From positions 372,001 through 436,000 of the forward strand of contig JBKBHA010000001.1 in the NCBI GenBank assembly GCA_046297935.1: 64,000 bases of DNA. The letters run 5' to 3'. Shown here piece by piece: positions 16,634 through 24,641 of the stretch (positions within the stretch are counted from its first letter, which is position 1; each line of letters starts with the position of its first letter). The notes under the pieces were generated by a model, which saw nothing but the letters and a program-made list of their open reading frames with translations, was not told the origin of the DNA and did no database searches. The position numbers and the translations under genes are program-made. The DNA comes from CAYMZZ01 sp046297935. GTDB lineage: Bacteria; Bacteroidota; Bacteroidia; Chitinophagales; Chitinophagaceae.

Positions 16634-18790
16634 CTACTGATATACAAAGAACCGGAGCTTTCCTCCCTTCAACAGTTCCTGGTGCGAAATGCTGCGAACA
16701 GGGATTTTGTTGCCATTCCATTCTACAGCAGCGATACCGGTTCCTGTGCCGCTTGCGGGTTCAACCGCAATTTCAAGCAATCGTTGATTGGGCAGCTCTA
16801 TGGTAGCCTGATCAATAAAAGGCACTCCGAAGATATATTCTCCGCTGGCGGGATTCATTGGGTAAAGACCGAGGCTCGTCCACACATACCAGGCACTCAT
16901 CTGGCCGCAATCGTCATTCCCAATCAGGCCATCAGGGCCCGTGTTATACATGCTGTCGGCTACAATTTTCAACCAGTGAGCAGCTTTTTCAGGATAACCC
17001 AATGCCGTGTACATATAAATAATGTGGTGACTGGGTTCATTTCCGTGTGCATATTGACCGATCAGCCCGGTTACATCCATGCTAACGTTTTCACCGCGCA
17101 ATACCGATGGTGCGGTAAATAACTGATCCAGCTTTTGGACCAGCTTTTCTTTTCCGCCAAACAGATCGGCGAAGCCGTCTAGATCGTGCGGAACAAAGAA
17201 ACTATGTTGCCACGCGGTGCCTTCAATATATTGTCCATCGAATCCGTGTTCGCTCAACAAGGGGTCGAACGGTTCTATAAAATGACCCTTACTGTCTTTC
17301 CCTCGCATAAAGCCTGTTTGGGCATCAAAGAGATGTTTGTAGCTCATGGCCCTTTTCATGAAAAGATCATAATCTGCCATTTTGCCCAGCAGCTTTGCTA
17401 CCTGGGCGATGCACCAGTCATCAAAAGCATATTCAAGTGTGATCGTTACGCTCCAGCCGTGTTTATCCTGGGGTACATAGCCGTATCGAATATATTCGGG
17501 AGTACCGCGTTCATTTTGAAACGCGCTCTTTCGCATGGCTTCGTAGGCTTTCTCGTAGTCAAAACCTTTAATTCCCTTCAACATGGCGTCAGCAATGATT
17601 GCCACACTGTGATAGCCTGTCATTGTATTGGCTTCCCATGTGCTGATATCCCAGACCGGCAACAAGCCATTGTCTTCATAAAACTGCAGCATGCTGTTGA
17701 TCATGTCGGGTACACGTTCCGGCTGCGTGATGGTAAAGAGCGGGTTCAGTGCCCGAAACACATCCCACTGACTGAATATAGTGTATTTGTTTTTGCCTTT
17801 GCTGAATTGCATCTGCCGGTTATCGTGCGTTTGATAGGCACCATCGGCATCGCTATAGATTACCGGCGCCATGCAGGTGCGGTAAAATGAAGTATAAAAT
17901 TTACGGGCAAGTTCCGGATCACTGGTGCTGATCCTGATCTTCTGTAGCTCTTTCTCCCATAATGCCTGGGCATTGGCGCTCACCGTTTCAAAATCAGTTT
18001 TACCAGCAAGGGTTCTGTTGAGCTCGTCCAGTGCTTTATCCGTGCTTACCGAGCTGAGGGAAACCACCAGGTCGATTGGCTTGGATGTCGCAAACTGCAA
18101 TAACACTTTTACTTTATTTCCCCTTGCTTCGCTGCCCATCTGAACTGAGTCGTCGAGGAACAGGTGTTTTTGCACAGGCGAATTGAATCGCGCCGCAAAA
18201 TAAACTTTTTGTCCTTTGGCCCAGCCTGTGCTATATCGATACCCCAGCAGGGTATGTTCATCGCGCATTTGCAGCATGCCATCGGTCGATTGATCCCAAT
18301 TAATACGAAACCCCATGTCGAACCGTAGCCAACCTGTATCGCCAGGGAAGGTATAGCGGTGAAAACCGCTTCGTTCCGATGCAGTAAGTTCACAGTTCAC
18401 CTGGTTATTGAGCAGCACCGCATAGTAACCCGGTCGGGCAGTTTCTTTGCTATGCGAAAACGGAATCTTTATTTTTTCATTTTGCGCAGAATCCAGATTG
18501 GTTAGTGGTAGTACCGAAATATCGCACCAGTCGCCAATGCCAGTCCCGCTCAGGTGGGTATGACTAAAGCCAGCTATTGTGTTGCTACTATAATGATAGC
18601 CCGCGCACCAGTCCCAGCCTTCGTCGCCATTGTCGGGTGAAAGCTGCACCATCCCGAATGGAACTGTTGCACCGGGATATACATGACCGTGGCTACCTGT
18701 TCCCATCAACGGGTCTACAAATCGGGTAAGTGGGGGCGGGGCATCGCAGCTCGAAAGGAGGAACAACAGTGCAAGAACGTTAAGACGCAT
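16634..18790 (-). CDS. GH92 family exo-alpha-mannosidase, lipoprotein
   Basis: The ATG at 18790 gives a 718-residue lipoprotein with lipobox LLSSC; the upstream ATG at 18802 adds only a polar tail. The GH92 pattern is complete: FVDPLMGTGSHGHVYPGATVP, then GFSHTHLSGTG in the N-terminal beta-sandwich. In the (alpha/alpha)6 domain are GQYAHGNEPSHH and GNDDCGQMSAWYVW. The glutamate and aspartates in these last motifs are the expected calcium-dependent catalytic residues of exo-alpha-mannosidases. The enzyme should act in the periplasm or on the surface. It is on the opposite strand from the main run, 32 bases after the GHL10 lipoprotein gene, and so probably shares its promoter. The exact linkage specificity cannot be read off. 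Confidence 0.93.
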   Translation of the reverse strand: MRLNVLALLFLLSSCDAPPPLTRFVDPLMGTGSHGHVYPGATVPFGMVQLSPDNGDEGWDWCAGYHYSSNTIAGFSHTHLSGTGIGDWCDISVLPLTNLDSAQNEKIKIPFSHSKETARPGYYAVLLNNQVNCELTASERSGFHRYTFPGDTGWLRFDMGFRINWDQSTDGMLQMRDEHTLLGYRYSTGWAKGQKVYFAARFNSPVQKHLFLDDSVQMGSEARGNKVKVLLQFATSKPIDLVVSLSSVSTDKALDELNRTLAGKTDFETVSANAQALWEKELQKIRISTSDPELARKFYTSFYRTCMAPVIYSDADGAYQTHDNRQMQFSKGKNKYTIFSQWDVFRALNPLFTITQPERVPDMINSMLQFYEDNGLLPVWDISTWEANTMTGYHSVAIIADAMLKGIKGFDYEKAYEAMRKSAFQNERGTPEYIRYGYVPQDKHGWSVTITLEYAFDDWCIAQVAKLLGKMADYDLFMKRAMSYKHLFDAQTGFMRGKDSKGHFIEPFDPLLSEHGFDGQYIEGTAWQHSFFVPHDLDGFADLFGGKEKLVQKLDQLFTAPSVLRGENVSMDVTGLIGQYAHGNEPSHHIIYMYTALGYPEKAAHWLKIVADSMYNTGPDGLIGNDDCGQMSAWYVWTSLGLYPMNPASGEYIFGVPFIDQATIELPNQRLLEIAVEPASGTGTGIAAVEWNGNKIPVRSISHQELLKGGKLRFFVYQ

Positions 18791-18822
18791 CTCTATAATC
18801 AATTAGATTTATAAGGCCTGTT

Positions 18823-19983
18823 TTAATAGATATAAGGATACTGGCCAGTGAACCAGTTGAGTTTGTCTTTCAATCCTTCGTAAAAAAAGAAACATTCACC
18901 TTTAAATCCGTTTCGCCGGTTGGTTTGAATGAACTGTGTCATCAGCGCATCCGGTTGTATAGTGGAACCCGATTTGACTAACACACCCGGATAAAAAGGA
19001 ATATTGTTGTTTCGATAGTAGGATTTTTGCTGGCTGATGCTGCCGTTGTATGCCGAGATATCATAGCGGTAACATTGTGGCAGGATGGCATCTACATAGG
19101 CACTGTCGACCCAGGCAGGCCAGTCCTGCAGGTATTCGTTGTAACCAAAAGGATAGGGGCTCGGGCTCATGGTGAATTGAATGGATGGTCGAATCGATTT
19201 TACTTCATCGCGCAATCTTTTCAGAAAAGCAGTGAGTTTTTTGGCCCGCCATTGCAGCCAGCCTGGATCAGTTGCACTGCCGGGAGGGGAGGCTCCGCCA
19301 TTTTCTGACTGATAAAGACCAACTGTATACGGGTCGTAGCCACCTGTGGAGGGCATTGCCGGTAGGCGGTCGTCGCCCTGTACACCATCGAGTGCAGGAT
19401 AATTATTGACCACCTCTTTGAAAAGGTCGATCATGAATTGTTGTACCTCGGGGTGAAGCGCGTTCAACCAGTCGAAACCATTTTTAACTACAAGGGCTCC
19501 ACTTACCGTCATCGCCGCCCAATCGGGTTTGGCTGCCACTATTGGGCCCCCGTTGGCAGAATAACTGGAAGAGAATCCGTACTCAAACCAGGCATGTACT
19601 TTCAAGCCAACTGCGTGCCCTTCTTCAATACATTCCTGCAAAGGATCCCTGCCTGCAAACCGTTCCAGTTGCCGTATTCCGATCAGATTGTTCATTACAT
19701 TGCTGGGATGAATGCTACGCGCATTATTGTAAACAACGATGAAGAGGTTATTGATGCCCGCCTGTTTGCAGTTGTTTACCATCTGCTTGATGTTGTCGCG
19801 ACTGTCAAGGGCCGTACTTGCAGTGGTAGTTACCCAAACTCCCCGAAGGGCGTTCGCGTCCCATACAGGAGGTGGGGGAGGATCCGGATCGGGCGTACCC
19901 GTGCCACCATCCGATTTTTTACCACAGGCGCAAATTATGAGCACCAGAAAGAGTTGCAGAAACAGCCTGAAATTCTTCTTCAT
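18823..19983 (-). CDS. GHL10 (DUF187/YngK/DigH-like) glycosidase, lipoprotein
   Basis: The ATG at 19983 gives 386 residues with a lipobox (LIICAC); the ATG at 20010 only prefixes an unlikely MLNFITIKI. The mature protein starts with a Gly/Pro/Asp linker and continues into a (beta/alpha)8 GHL10 domain. Landmarks are LRGVWVTTTASTALDS, then GLKVHAWFEYGFSSSY, LHPEVQQFMIDLF, DGVQGDDRLPAMP and VDAILPQCYRYD. The E. coli relative DigH cleaves peptidoglycan glycan strands stripped of peptides, and B. subtilis YngK is of the same family. The acidic residues in QGDDR and the HAWFEY glutamate are candidate catalytic residues. A second, more compact copy lies at 23528-24619. The first gene of the minus-strand pair with GH92. 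Confidence 0.85.
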   Translation of the reverse strand: MKKNFRLFLQLFLVLIICACGKKSDGGTGTPDPDPPPPPVWDANALRGVWVTTTASTALDSRDNIKQMVNNCKQAGINNLFIVVYNNARSIHPSNVMNNLIGIRQLERFAGRDPLQECIEEGHAVGLKVHAWFEYGFSSSYSANGGPIVAAKPDWAAMTVSGALVVKNGFDWLNALHPEVQQFMIDLFKEVVNNYPALDGVQGDDRLPAMPSTGGYDPYTVGLYQSENGGASPPGSATDPGWLQWRAKKLTAFLKRLRDEVKSIRPSIQFTMSPSPYPFGYNEYLQDWPAWVDSAYVDAILPQCYRYDISAYNGSISQQKSYYRNNNIPFYPGVLVKSGSTIQPDALMTQFIQTNRRNGFKGECFFFYEGLKDKLNWFTGQYPYIY

Positions 19984-20031
19984 GATCTTGATTGTAATAA
20001 AATTTAACATTGAGGTTAAACATACTAAAAA

Positions 20032-20043
20032 AATTTATAAATT
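20032..20043. promoter_or_regulatory. A/T palindrome in the divergent GHL10/symporter region
   Basis: AATTTATAAATT is a perfect 12-bp palindrome in the 100-bp space between divergent genes. It resembles the TAATTTATATTAA sequence beside the ROK gene (7051-7063). It may be a second site for the same repressor, which would couple the two halves of the locus. A/T-richness makes this weak. AGGAG at 20076-20080, just before the symporter start, is an unusual true Shine-Dalgarno match for this phylum. Confidence 0.25.
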
Positions 20044-20083
20044 AGAGGTTTCAAGCCATTTTTTCATATTTAATTAGGAGTCG

Positions 20084-21919
20084 ATGAATCTGGGCTTACT
20101 CGATACGTCCATTATTATAGGATATGTACTGATCACTTTCCTGATTGGCTTTTGGATTTCCCGGAAAGCCAGTAAGGGCATCAAGTCCTATTTTCTCGGC
20201 GACAACAAGCTGAAATGGTGGATGCTGGGCTTTAGTAACGGATCGGGCATGTTTGATGTGAGCGGCGCTGCCTGGATGGTGAGCATGGTCTTTATATATG
20301 GAGTAAACGTTTACTGGCAGCAATGGGCCTGGCCGATTTGGAACCAGGTGATCCTGATGATGTTTTTGAGCATCTGGCTAAGGCGAAGCGGGGTGGTAAC
20401 GGGGGCTGAATGGATCAACTTCCGCTTCGGCAGCGATGCGGGTGCTCGCGCCAGCCATATTATTACCGTTGTGTTTGCCGTCATCGTGGCCATCGCATTT
20501 ATTGCATACATGACAGTTGGAGTGGGCATTTTTGCAAATGCTATTCTTCCGTGGGACCTGAGCTTACAACTCGGCCCTGTATCGGTGAGCAGTGAACATT
20601 CATACGCGCTGATCATCATTCTGGCTACCGCCGTTTATAGCATCAAGGGTGGAATGTATAGTGTAGTTGCCACGGAGATAATACAATATTTTATTATGAT
20701 TGCCGGTTGCCTGCTGGTAACCTATTTTGCTTTTGTGCTGGTAGATGATGACGCCATTCATGGTTTTTTTCCTGATGGTTGGGATCAACTGCGAGTGAAA
20801 GCGGAGGTGGACCTTGACTGGAACGAAAAATGGCCTGCTATCAATAAGGTGATTGACGATAGCGGCTTCCGTTCCTTTGCATTGGTATTTGGTATGATGG
20901 CTTTCAAAGGTATCTGGGCCAGCCTGGCAGGGCCACTACCCAGTTACGACATGCAAAGAATTTTATCGACCCGCAGCCCGAAAGAAGCAGTAAAGATGAA
21001 TGCCTTCACTATGCTGGTGCTTTATTTCCCGCTTTACCTGCTGGTGGCGGGCATTCTGGTGCTGGGTATCCACTATTTCAGTATTCAGGACATGAGCAAG
21101 GATGGAGCACCTAACCTTGGTGCTTTGTTGGGAATGGTGATTGCTCAACTGCCACCGGGAGCCAAAGGATTAATTATGGCAGGCATGCTGGCAGCCTTTA
21201 TGAGTACATTCAGTGCGTTTGTGAACAGTGGCCCTGCATATATCGTGAACGACATCTATAAACGATATATCAATGCCAACGCCGAGCCAAAGAAATATGT
21301 GAAAATGAGTTATCTCAGCAGTACCATAATTGTGTTGATCGGTTTGAGTATCGGTCTGTTTATGACCAATGTGGAAACCATGTTCGATATTATTACTGGT
21401 GGGCTTTACGCAGGGTTTGTAGTGCCGAATGTGCTGAAATGGATTTGGTGGCGGCTAAATGGCTGGGGTTATTTCGCGGGAATGCTGACGGGTACACTCA
21501 CTTCCATCTTTTTTATTTTTACCTGGAAGGATCTGAGCGGCGGTCAGCATCTGGTAATGAGTTTTCCTTACAATATGGCGCTCAGCCTGACGGCAGCAAT
21601 ACTGGTATCCCTGGTAACGCGCAAACAGGACGAAGCATCGCTGGCTCATTTCTACGAAAAAACAAATCCCTGGGGCTGGTGGAAGCCGGTAAAAGGATGG
21701 GTGTTGCGGCAGAACAAAATGTTTATACCAAATCGTGATTTTGCAAAAGACGTCGTTAATGTGGTTCTGGGCATTGTTTGGCAAATGACCCTGATCGTGA
21801 TGCCGATCTATCTGGTAATCCGGCAGTACAATAGCGCACTATGGCTACTACTGCTCTTTGCTGTTATATCGGTAATCCTGAAATTTACCTGGTACGACCG
21901 TATAAAAAAGCTGGACTAA
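20084..21919 (+). CDS. Sodium/solute symporter family (SSS) transporter
   Basis: A 611-residue inner-membrane protein with about 13-14 predicted helices in SSS (LeuT-like) order. It starts LDTSIIIGYVLITFLIGFWISRKASKGIKSYFLGDNKLKWW. Other landmarks are GSGMFDVSGAAWMVSM, ATAVYSIKGGMYSVVATEIIQ and AGMLAAFMSTFSAFVNSGPAYIVNDIYKRY, the sodium-site helix region. Relatives import sialic acid, sugars or MurNAc in other bacteria. Here it is the natural inner-membrane partner of SusCD. The stop codon overlaps the start of the next gene (TAATG), so translation is probably coupled. A clear AGGAG Shine-Dalgarno sequence precedes the start. The C-terminal ~90 residues form an extra soluble-plus-TM segment often seen in long Bacteroidota members. 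Confidence 0.9.
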   Translation: MNLGLLDTSIIIGYVLITFLIGFWISRKASKGIKSYFLGDNKLKWWMLGFSNGSGMFDVSGAAWMVSMVFIYGVNVYWQQWAWPIWNQVILMMFLSIWLRRSGVVTGAEWINFRFGSDAGARASHIITVVFAVIVAIAFIAYMTVGVGIFANAILPWDLSLQLGPVSVSSEHSYALIIILATAVYSIKGGMYSVVATEIIQYFIMIAGCLLVTYFAFVLVDDDAIHGFFPDGWDQLRVKAEVDLDWNEKWPAINKVIDDSGFRSFALVFGMMAFKGIWASLAGPLPSYDMQRILSTRSPKEAVKMNAFTMLVLYFPLYLLVAGILVLGIHYFSIQDMSKDGAPNLGALLGMVIAQLPPGAKGLIMAGMLAAFMSTFSAFVNSGPAYIVNDIYKRYINANAEPKKYVKMSYLSSTIIVLIGLSIGLFMTNVETMFDIITGGLYAGFVVPNVLKWIWWRLNGWGYFAGMLTGTLTSIFFIFTWKDLSGGQHLVMSFPYNMALSLTAAILVSLVTRKQDEASLAHFYEKTNPWGWWKPVKGWVLRQNKMFIPNRDFAKDVVNVVLGIVWQMTLIVMPIYLVIRQYNSALWLLLLFAVISVILKFTWYDRIKKLD

Positions 21920-22590
21920 TGCGAAAGTTGATATTAATTCTTGGCTCTTTGTTGCCCGGGACGACTGTTTTGGCCCAGACTGTGTATGACTCTTCTTTTC
22001 ATTTCTATTACTATGATCAGAAGTTGTCGATGTTTGAAACCATGGAAGCAACACCGCCTGAAGTGGTTTGGTTGGGCGACAGCATCACTGACGGATGCGA
22101 ATGGAACGAGTTATTTCCAGGTACTTTCAACCTCAATCGAGGTATTAGTGCCGATAATACGTTCGGTGTTCTAAACCGGTTATTTGAAGTTATAAAGAGA
22201 AAGCCCGCGAAGGTACTGGTGATGATTGGGATCAACGATATTGCACGCGGCATACCCGATACAGTGATACTCCGCAACTATCAGCGTATCATCGATAGTT
22301 TTCGCATTCAGACGCCCGACACCAGGTTGTTTTTTCAGAGCCTGCTCCCAACCAATAATTCCTTTACTGATTTCAAAAGTCATCAGAATAAAACTGAACA
22401 TATTTTGTTCATCAACTCCGAAATGAAAAAGATATGTAGCGAAAATAATATCGGCTTCATCAACCTCCATCCTCATTTCACTGACCCGGCCGGCAAGCTC
22501 GATGCCCGGTTTACCAACGACGGCCTGCACCTGACCGGCGCCGGCTATCAAAAATGGAAAGAGATAATTTTACAGGGCAAATATTTATAG
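21919..22590 (+). CDS. Exported SGNH/GDSL esterase
   Basis: The ATG at 21919 overlaps the symporter stop by one base and begins a signal peptide (MRKLILILGSLLPGTTVLAQ), giving 223 residues. All four SGNH blocks are visible: VVWLGDSITDGCEW (Ser), LNRGISADNT (Gly), MIGINDIARG (Asn) and FTNDGLHLTGAGY (Asp/His). The fold usually removes acetyl or other acyl groups from carbohydrates, so it may de-O-acetylate the imported glycan in the periplasm. Sialate O-acetylesterases and peptidoglycan O-acetylesterases are both possible roles. It lies between the symporter and the DUF4434 gene in a tightly packed run. Confidence 0.88.
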   Translation: MRKLILILGSLLPGTTVLAQTVYDSSFHFYYYDQKLSMFETMEATPPEVVWLGDSITDGCEWNELFPGTFNLNRGISADNTFGVLNRLFEVIKRKPAKVLVMIGINDIARGIPDTVILRNYQRIIDSFRIQTPDTRLFFQSLLPTNNSFTDFKSHQNKTEHILFINSEMKKICSENNIGFINLHPHFTDPAGKLDARFTNDGLHLTGAGYQKWKEIILQGKYL

Positions 22591-22591
22591 T

Positions 22592-23527
22592 ATGCTGATC
22601 ACCGGAACTTTTATAGATGAAATAAGTCATGATATACCACACCAGAACTGGGGGGCCCGTGAGTGGGAACAGGATTTTCAACACATGAAGGCTGCGGGTA
22701 TTGATACAGTGGTCATGATCCGTTGCGGCTATCGCCGAATGATGACTTTTCCGTCGGCCTTTCTGGAAAAAAAGCATGGTTGTTTTGTGCCACCGGTCGA
22801 CCTGGTGGAACTGTTCCTTACCTTGTCCGACAAATACCAGATGAACTTCTATTTCGGGCTGTATGATAGTGGCCGATTTTGGGACACTGGTGATGTGACG
22901 AGTGAAATAGAAGACAACATGTATGTGACGGAAGAGGTCTGGAAGCGGTATGGACATCATCCATCTTTTAAAGGCTGGTATCTTAGTATGGAAATCAGCC
23001 GCCGCACAAAGGGCGCCATAGAAGCTTTTCAGACCATGGGCAAACAGTGCAAACAGATTAGTGGAAACCTGCCCACCTTTATCTCCCCCTGGATTGATGG
23101 TCGCAAGGCAGTAATGGCTGCCAGCGCGAAGCTGACCAAAGAACAATCAGTGTCGCTAGTGGAACATGAAAGTGAATGGAATGAAATTTTCGATGGCATC
23201 AAGGAGGTAATTGATGCCGTGGCTTTTCAGGATGGACACGTGGATCTCCATGAATTACCCGAATACCTGCAAATCAATAAGCGATTGGCAGACAGATATC
23301 AATTACAAAGCTGGACCAATTGCGAGAGTTTCGATCGCGATATGCCGATCAAATTTTTGCCCATCAAGTTCGAAAAGCTGAGAATAAAACTGGAGGCTGC
23401 CCGCAAGGCAGGATATAACAAGGCCATCAGCTTTGAGTTTTCTCATTTCATGAGTCCGCAATCGATGTACCCTTCGGCTCATCATTTGTACAACCGATAC
23501 CTGGAATACAAAAACGAATTGATTTAA
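22592..23527 (+). CDS. DUF4434 family protein (TIM-barrel, glycosidase-like)
   Basis: A 311-residue protein without a signal peptide. It starts MLITGTFIDEISHDIPHQNWG and has EWEQDFQHMKAAGIDTVVMIRCG, the usual opening of DUF4434 proteins. The remainder looks like a (beta/alpha)8 barrel with strand-end acidic residues in GWYLSMEIS, VAFQDGHVD and NCESFD, similar in layout to GH-clan A enzymes. No activity is established for the family as far as I know. Its place directly between the SGNH esterase (1 base) and the GHL10 gene (0 bases) ties it to the same pathway. Lack of a signal peptide suggests cytosolic processing of an imported oligosaccharide. Confidence 0.75.
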   Translation: MLITGTFIDEISHDIPHQNWGAREWEQDFQHMKAAGIDTVVMIRCGYRRMMTFPSAFLEKKHGCFVPPVDLVELFLTLSDKYQMNFYFGLYDSGRFWDTGDVTSEIEDNMYVTEEVWKRYGHHPSFKGWYLSMEISRRTKGAIEAFQTMGKQCKQISGNLPTFISPWIDGRKAVMAASAKLTKEQSVSLVEHESEWNEIFDGIKEVIDAVAFQDGHVDLHELPEYLQINKRLADRYQLQSWTNCESFDRDMPIKFLPIKFEKLRIKLEAARKAGYNKAISFEFSHFMSPQSMYPSAHHLYNRYLEYKNELI

Positions 23528-24619
23528 ATGCGACTACTTCTTTCCCTCTGTGTGCTTTTGCTGTGCAGTGTTAATCATGCGCAGGAAATAGAACCTGTTA
23601 AAGGTACCTGGATCACGAATGTTGCCAGCCATGCCTTGCGGTCGAAAAAGAATATCCGCGAAGCAGTAGCTAATTGCAAGAAAAATGGCCTTAACAGTAT
23701 TTTTGTAGTGGTGTGGAATGACGGGCTTACTATGTATCCTAGCGAAGTGGCGAAGCGTTATATCGGCGTCAGGCAGGATCCGGTGTACAAAAAATTTGAT
23801 CCGATCAGATACATCATCAAGGTGGCACATAAGGCTGGCCTAAAGGTGCATGCATGGTTTGAGTTTGGGTTTTCATATTCATATAAGGATTCGAATTCGG
23901 TTTGGCTGCAAAAGTTTCCGCACTGGGCGGGACGAAAAAAAGATGGAAGCCTTTTGCAAAAGAATGGTTTTTACTGGTGGAACAGTTTGCATCCCGAAGT
24001 TCAGCAACTGATGCAGGAGCTGGTGCTGGAAGTGGTAAAGAAGTATAAGGTGGATGGTGTGCAGGGCGATGATCGGCTACCTGCAATGCCGGCCGAGGGC
24101 GGTTATGATGCCTTCACCCGAGAATTATTTGCCAAGGAACAGCCAGGCGCAACGCTTCCGGACAATCCTAAAGACCCAGCCTTTACGCAATGGAAGGCCG
24201 ACAAGTTAAGCAGTTTTGGCAGGCAGTTATATGCCGCCGTTAAAAAACAAGACCCTTCCTGTCTGGTAACCTGGGCGCCAAGTCTGTATCCCTGGAGCAT
24301 GCAGGAATACCTGCAGGATTGGCCCGAGTGGTTGAAGGGGGGATATGCAGATTATATTATTCCCCAGCTTTATCGTTATTCCATAGAAGCGTATGAAAAA
24401 GTGTTGAAGGAACTCGATGAACAGCTACCGGCAGAATACAAGAGCAAAGTTTTTCCAGGTATTCTAACTTCACTTGGCGACGGTGCTTATCAAAGCAGCA
24501 GGGAACTAACCGACCAGATGTTAAAGCTCAATCGGCAATACGGTTTCAAAGGCGAAGTGTTTTTTTACTATGAGACCCTGAATCGCCTTCCCGGACTGCT
24601 ATATCAAAACCTGCCTTAA
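23528..24619 (+). CDS. GHL10 (DUF187/DigH-like) glycosidase, exported
   Basis: A 363-residue protein with a cleavable signal peptide (MRLLLSLCVLLLCSVNHAQ) and a GHL10 barrel closely paralogous to the lipoprotein at 18823-19983. Shared blocks are GTWITNVASHALRSKKN, GLKVHAWFEFGFSYSY, LHPEVQQLMQELV, DGVQGDDRLPAMPAEGGYD and ADYIIPQLYRYS. It starts on the base after the DUF4434 stop codon, so the two are translationally linked. One copy is membrane-anchored and one appears to be soluble in the periplasm, which suggests sequential or compartment-specific cleavage of the same glycan. Family members act on peptide-free peptidoglycan strands; another beta-linked GlcNAc polymer is possible. Confidence 0.85.
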   Translation: MRLLLSLCVLLLCSVNHAQEIEPVKGTWITNVASHALRSKKNIREAVANCKKNGLNSIFVVVWNDGLTMYPSEVAKRYIGVRQDPVYKKFDPIRYIIKVAHKAGLKVHAWFEFGFSYSYKDSNSVWLQKFPHWAGRKKDGSLLQKNGFYWWNSLHPEVQQLMQELVLEVVKKYKVDGVQGDDRLPAMPAEGGYDAFTRELFAKEQPGATLPDNPKDPAFTQWKADKLSSFGRQLYAAVKKQDPSCLVTWAPSLYPWSMQEYLQDWPEWLKGGYADYIIPQLYRYSIEAYEKVLKELDEQLPAEYKSKVFPGILTSLGDGAYQSSRELTDQMLKLNRQYGFKGEVFFYYETLNRLPGLLYQNLP

Positions 24620-24641
24620 CAATTGTTACAAGGGCCGTGTA

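Noticed and set aside
22511..23146. 211-codon minus-strand open frame opposite the DUF4434 gene
   Set aside because: It is a shadow of the SGNH/DUF4434 coding sequence; composition and lack of motifs argue against it.
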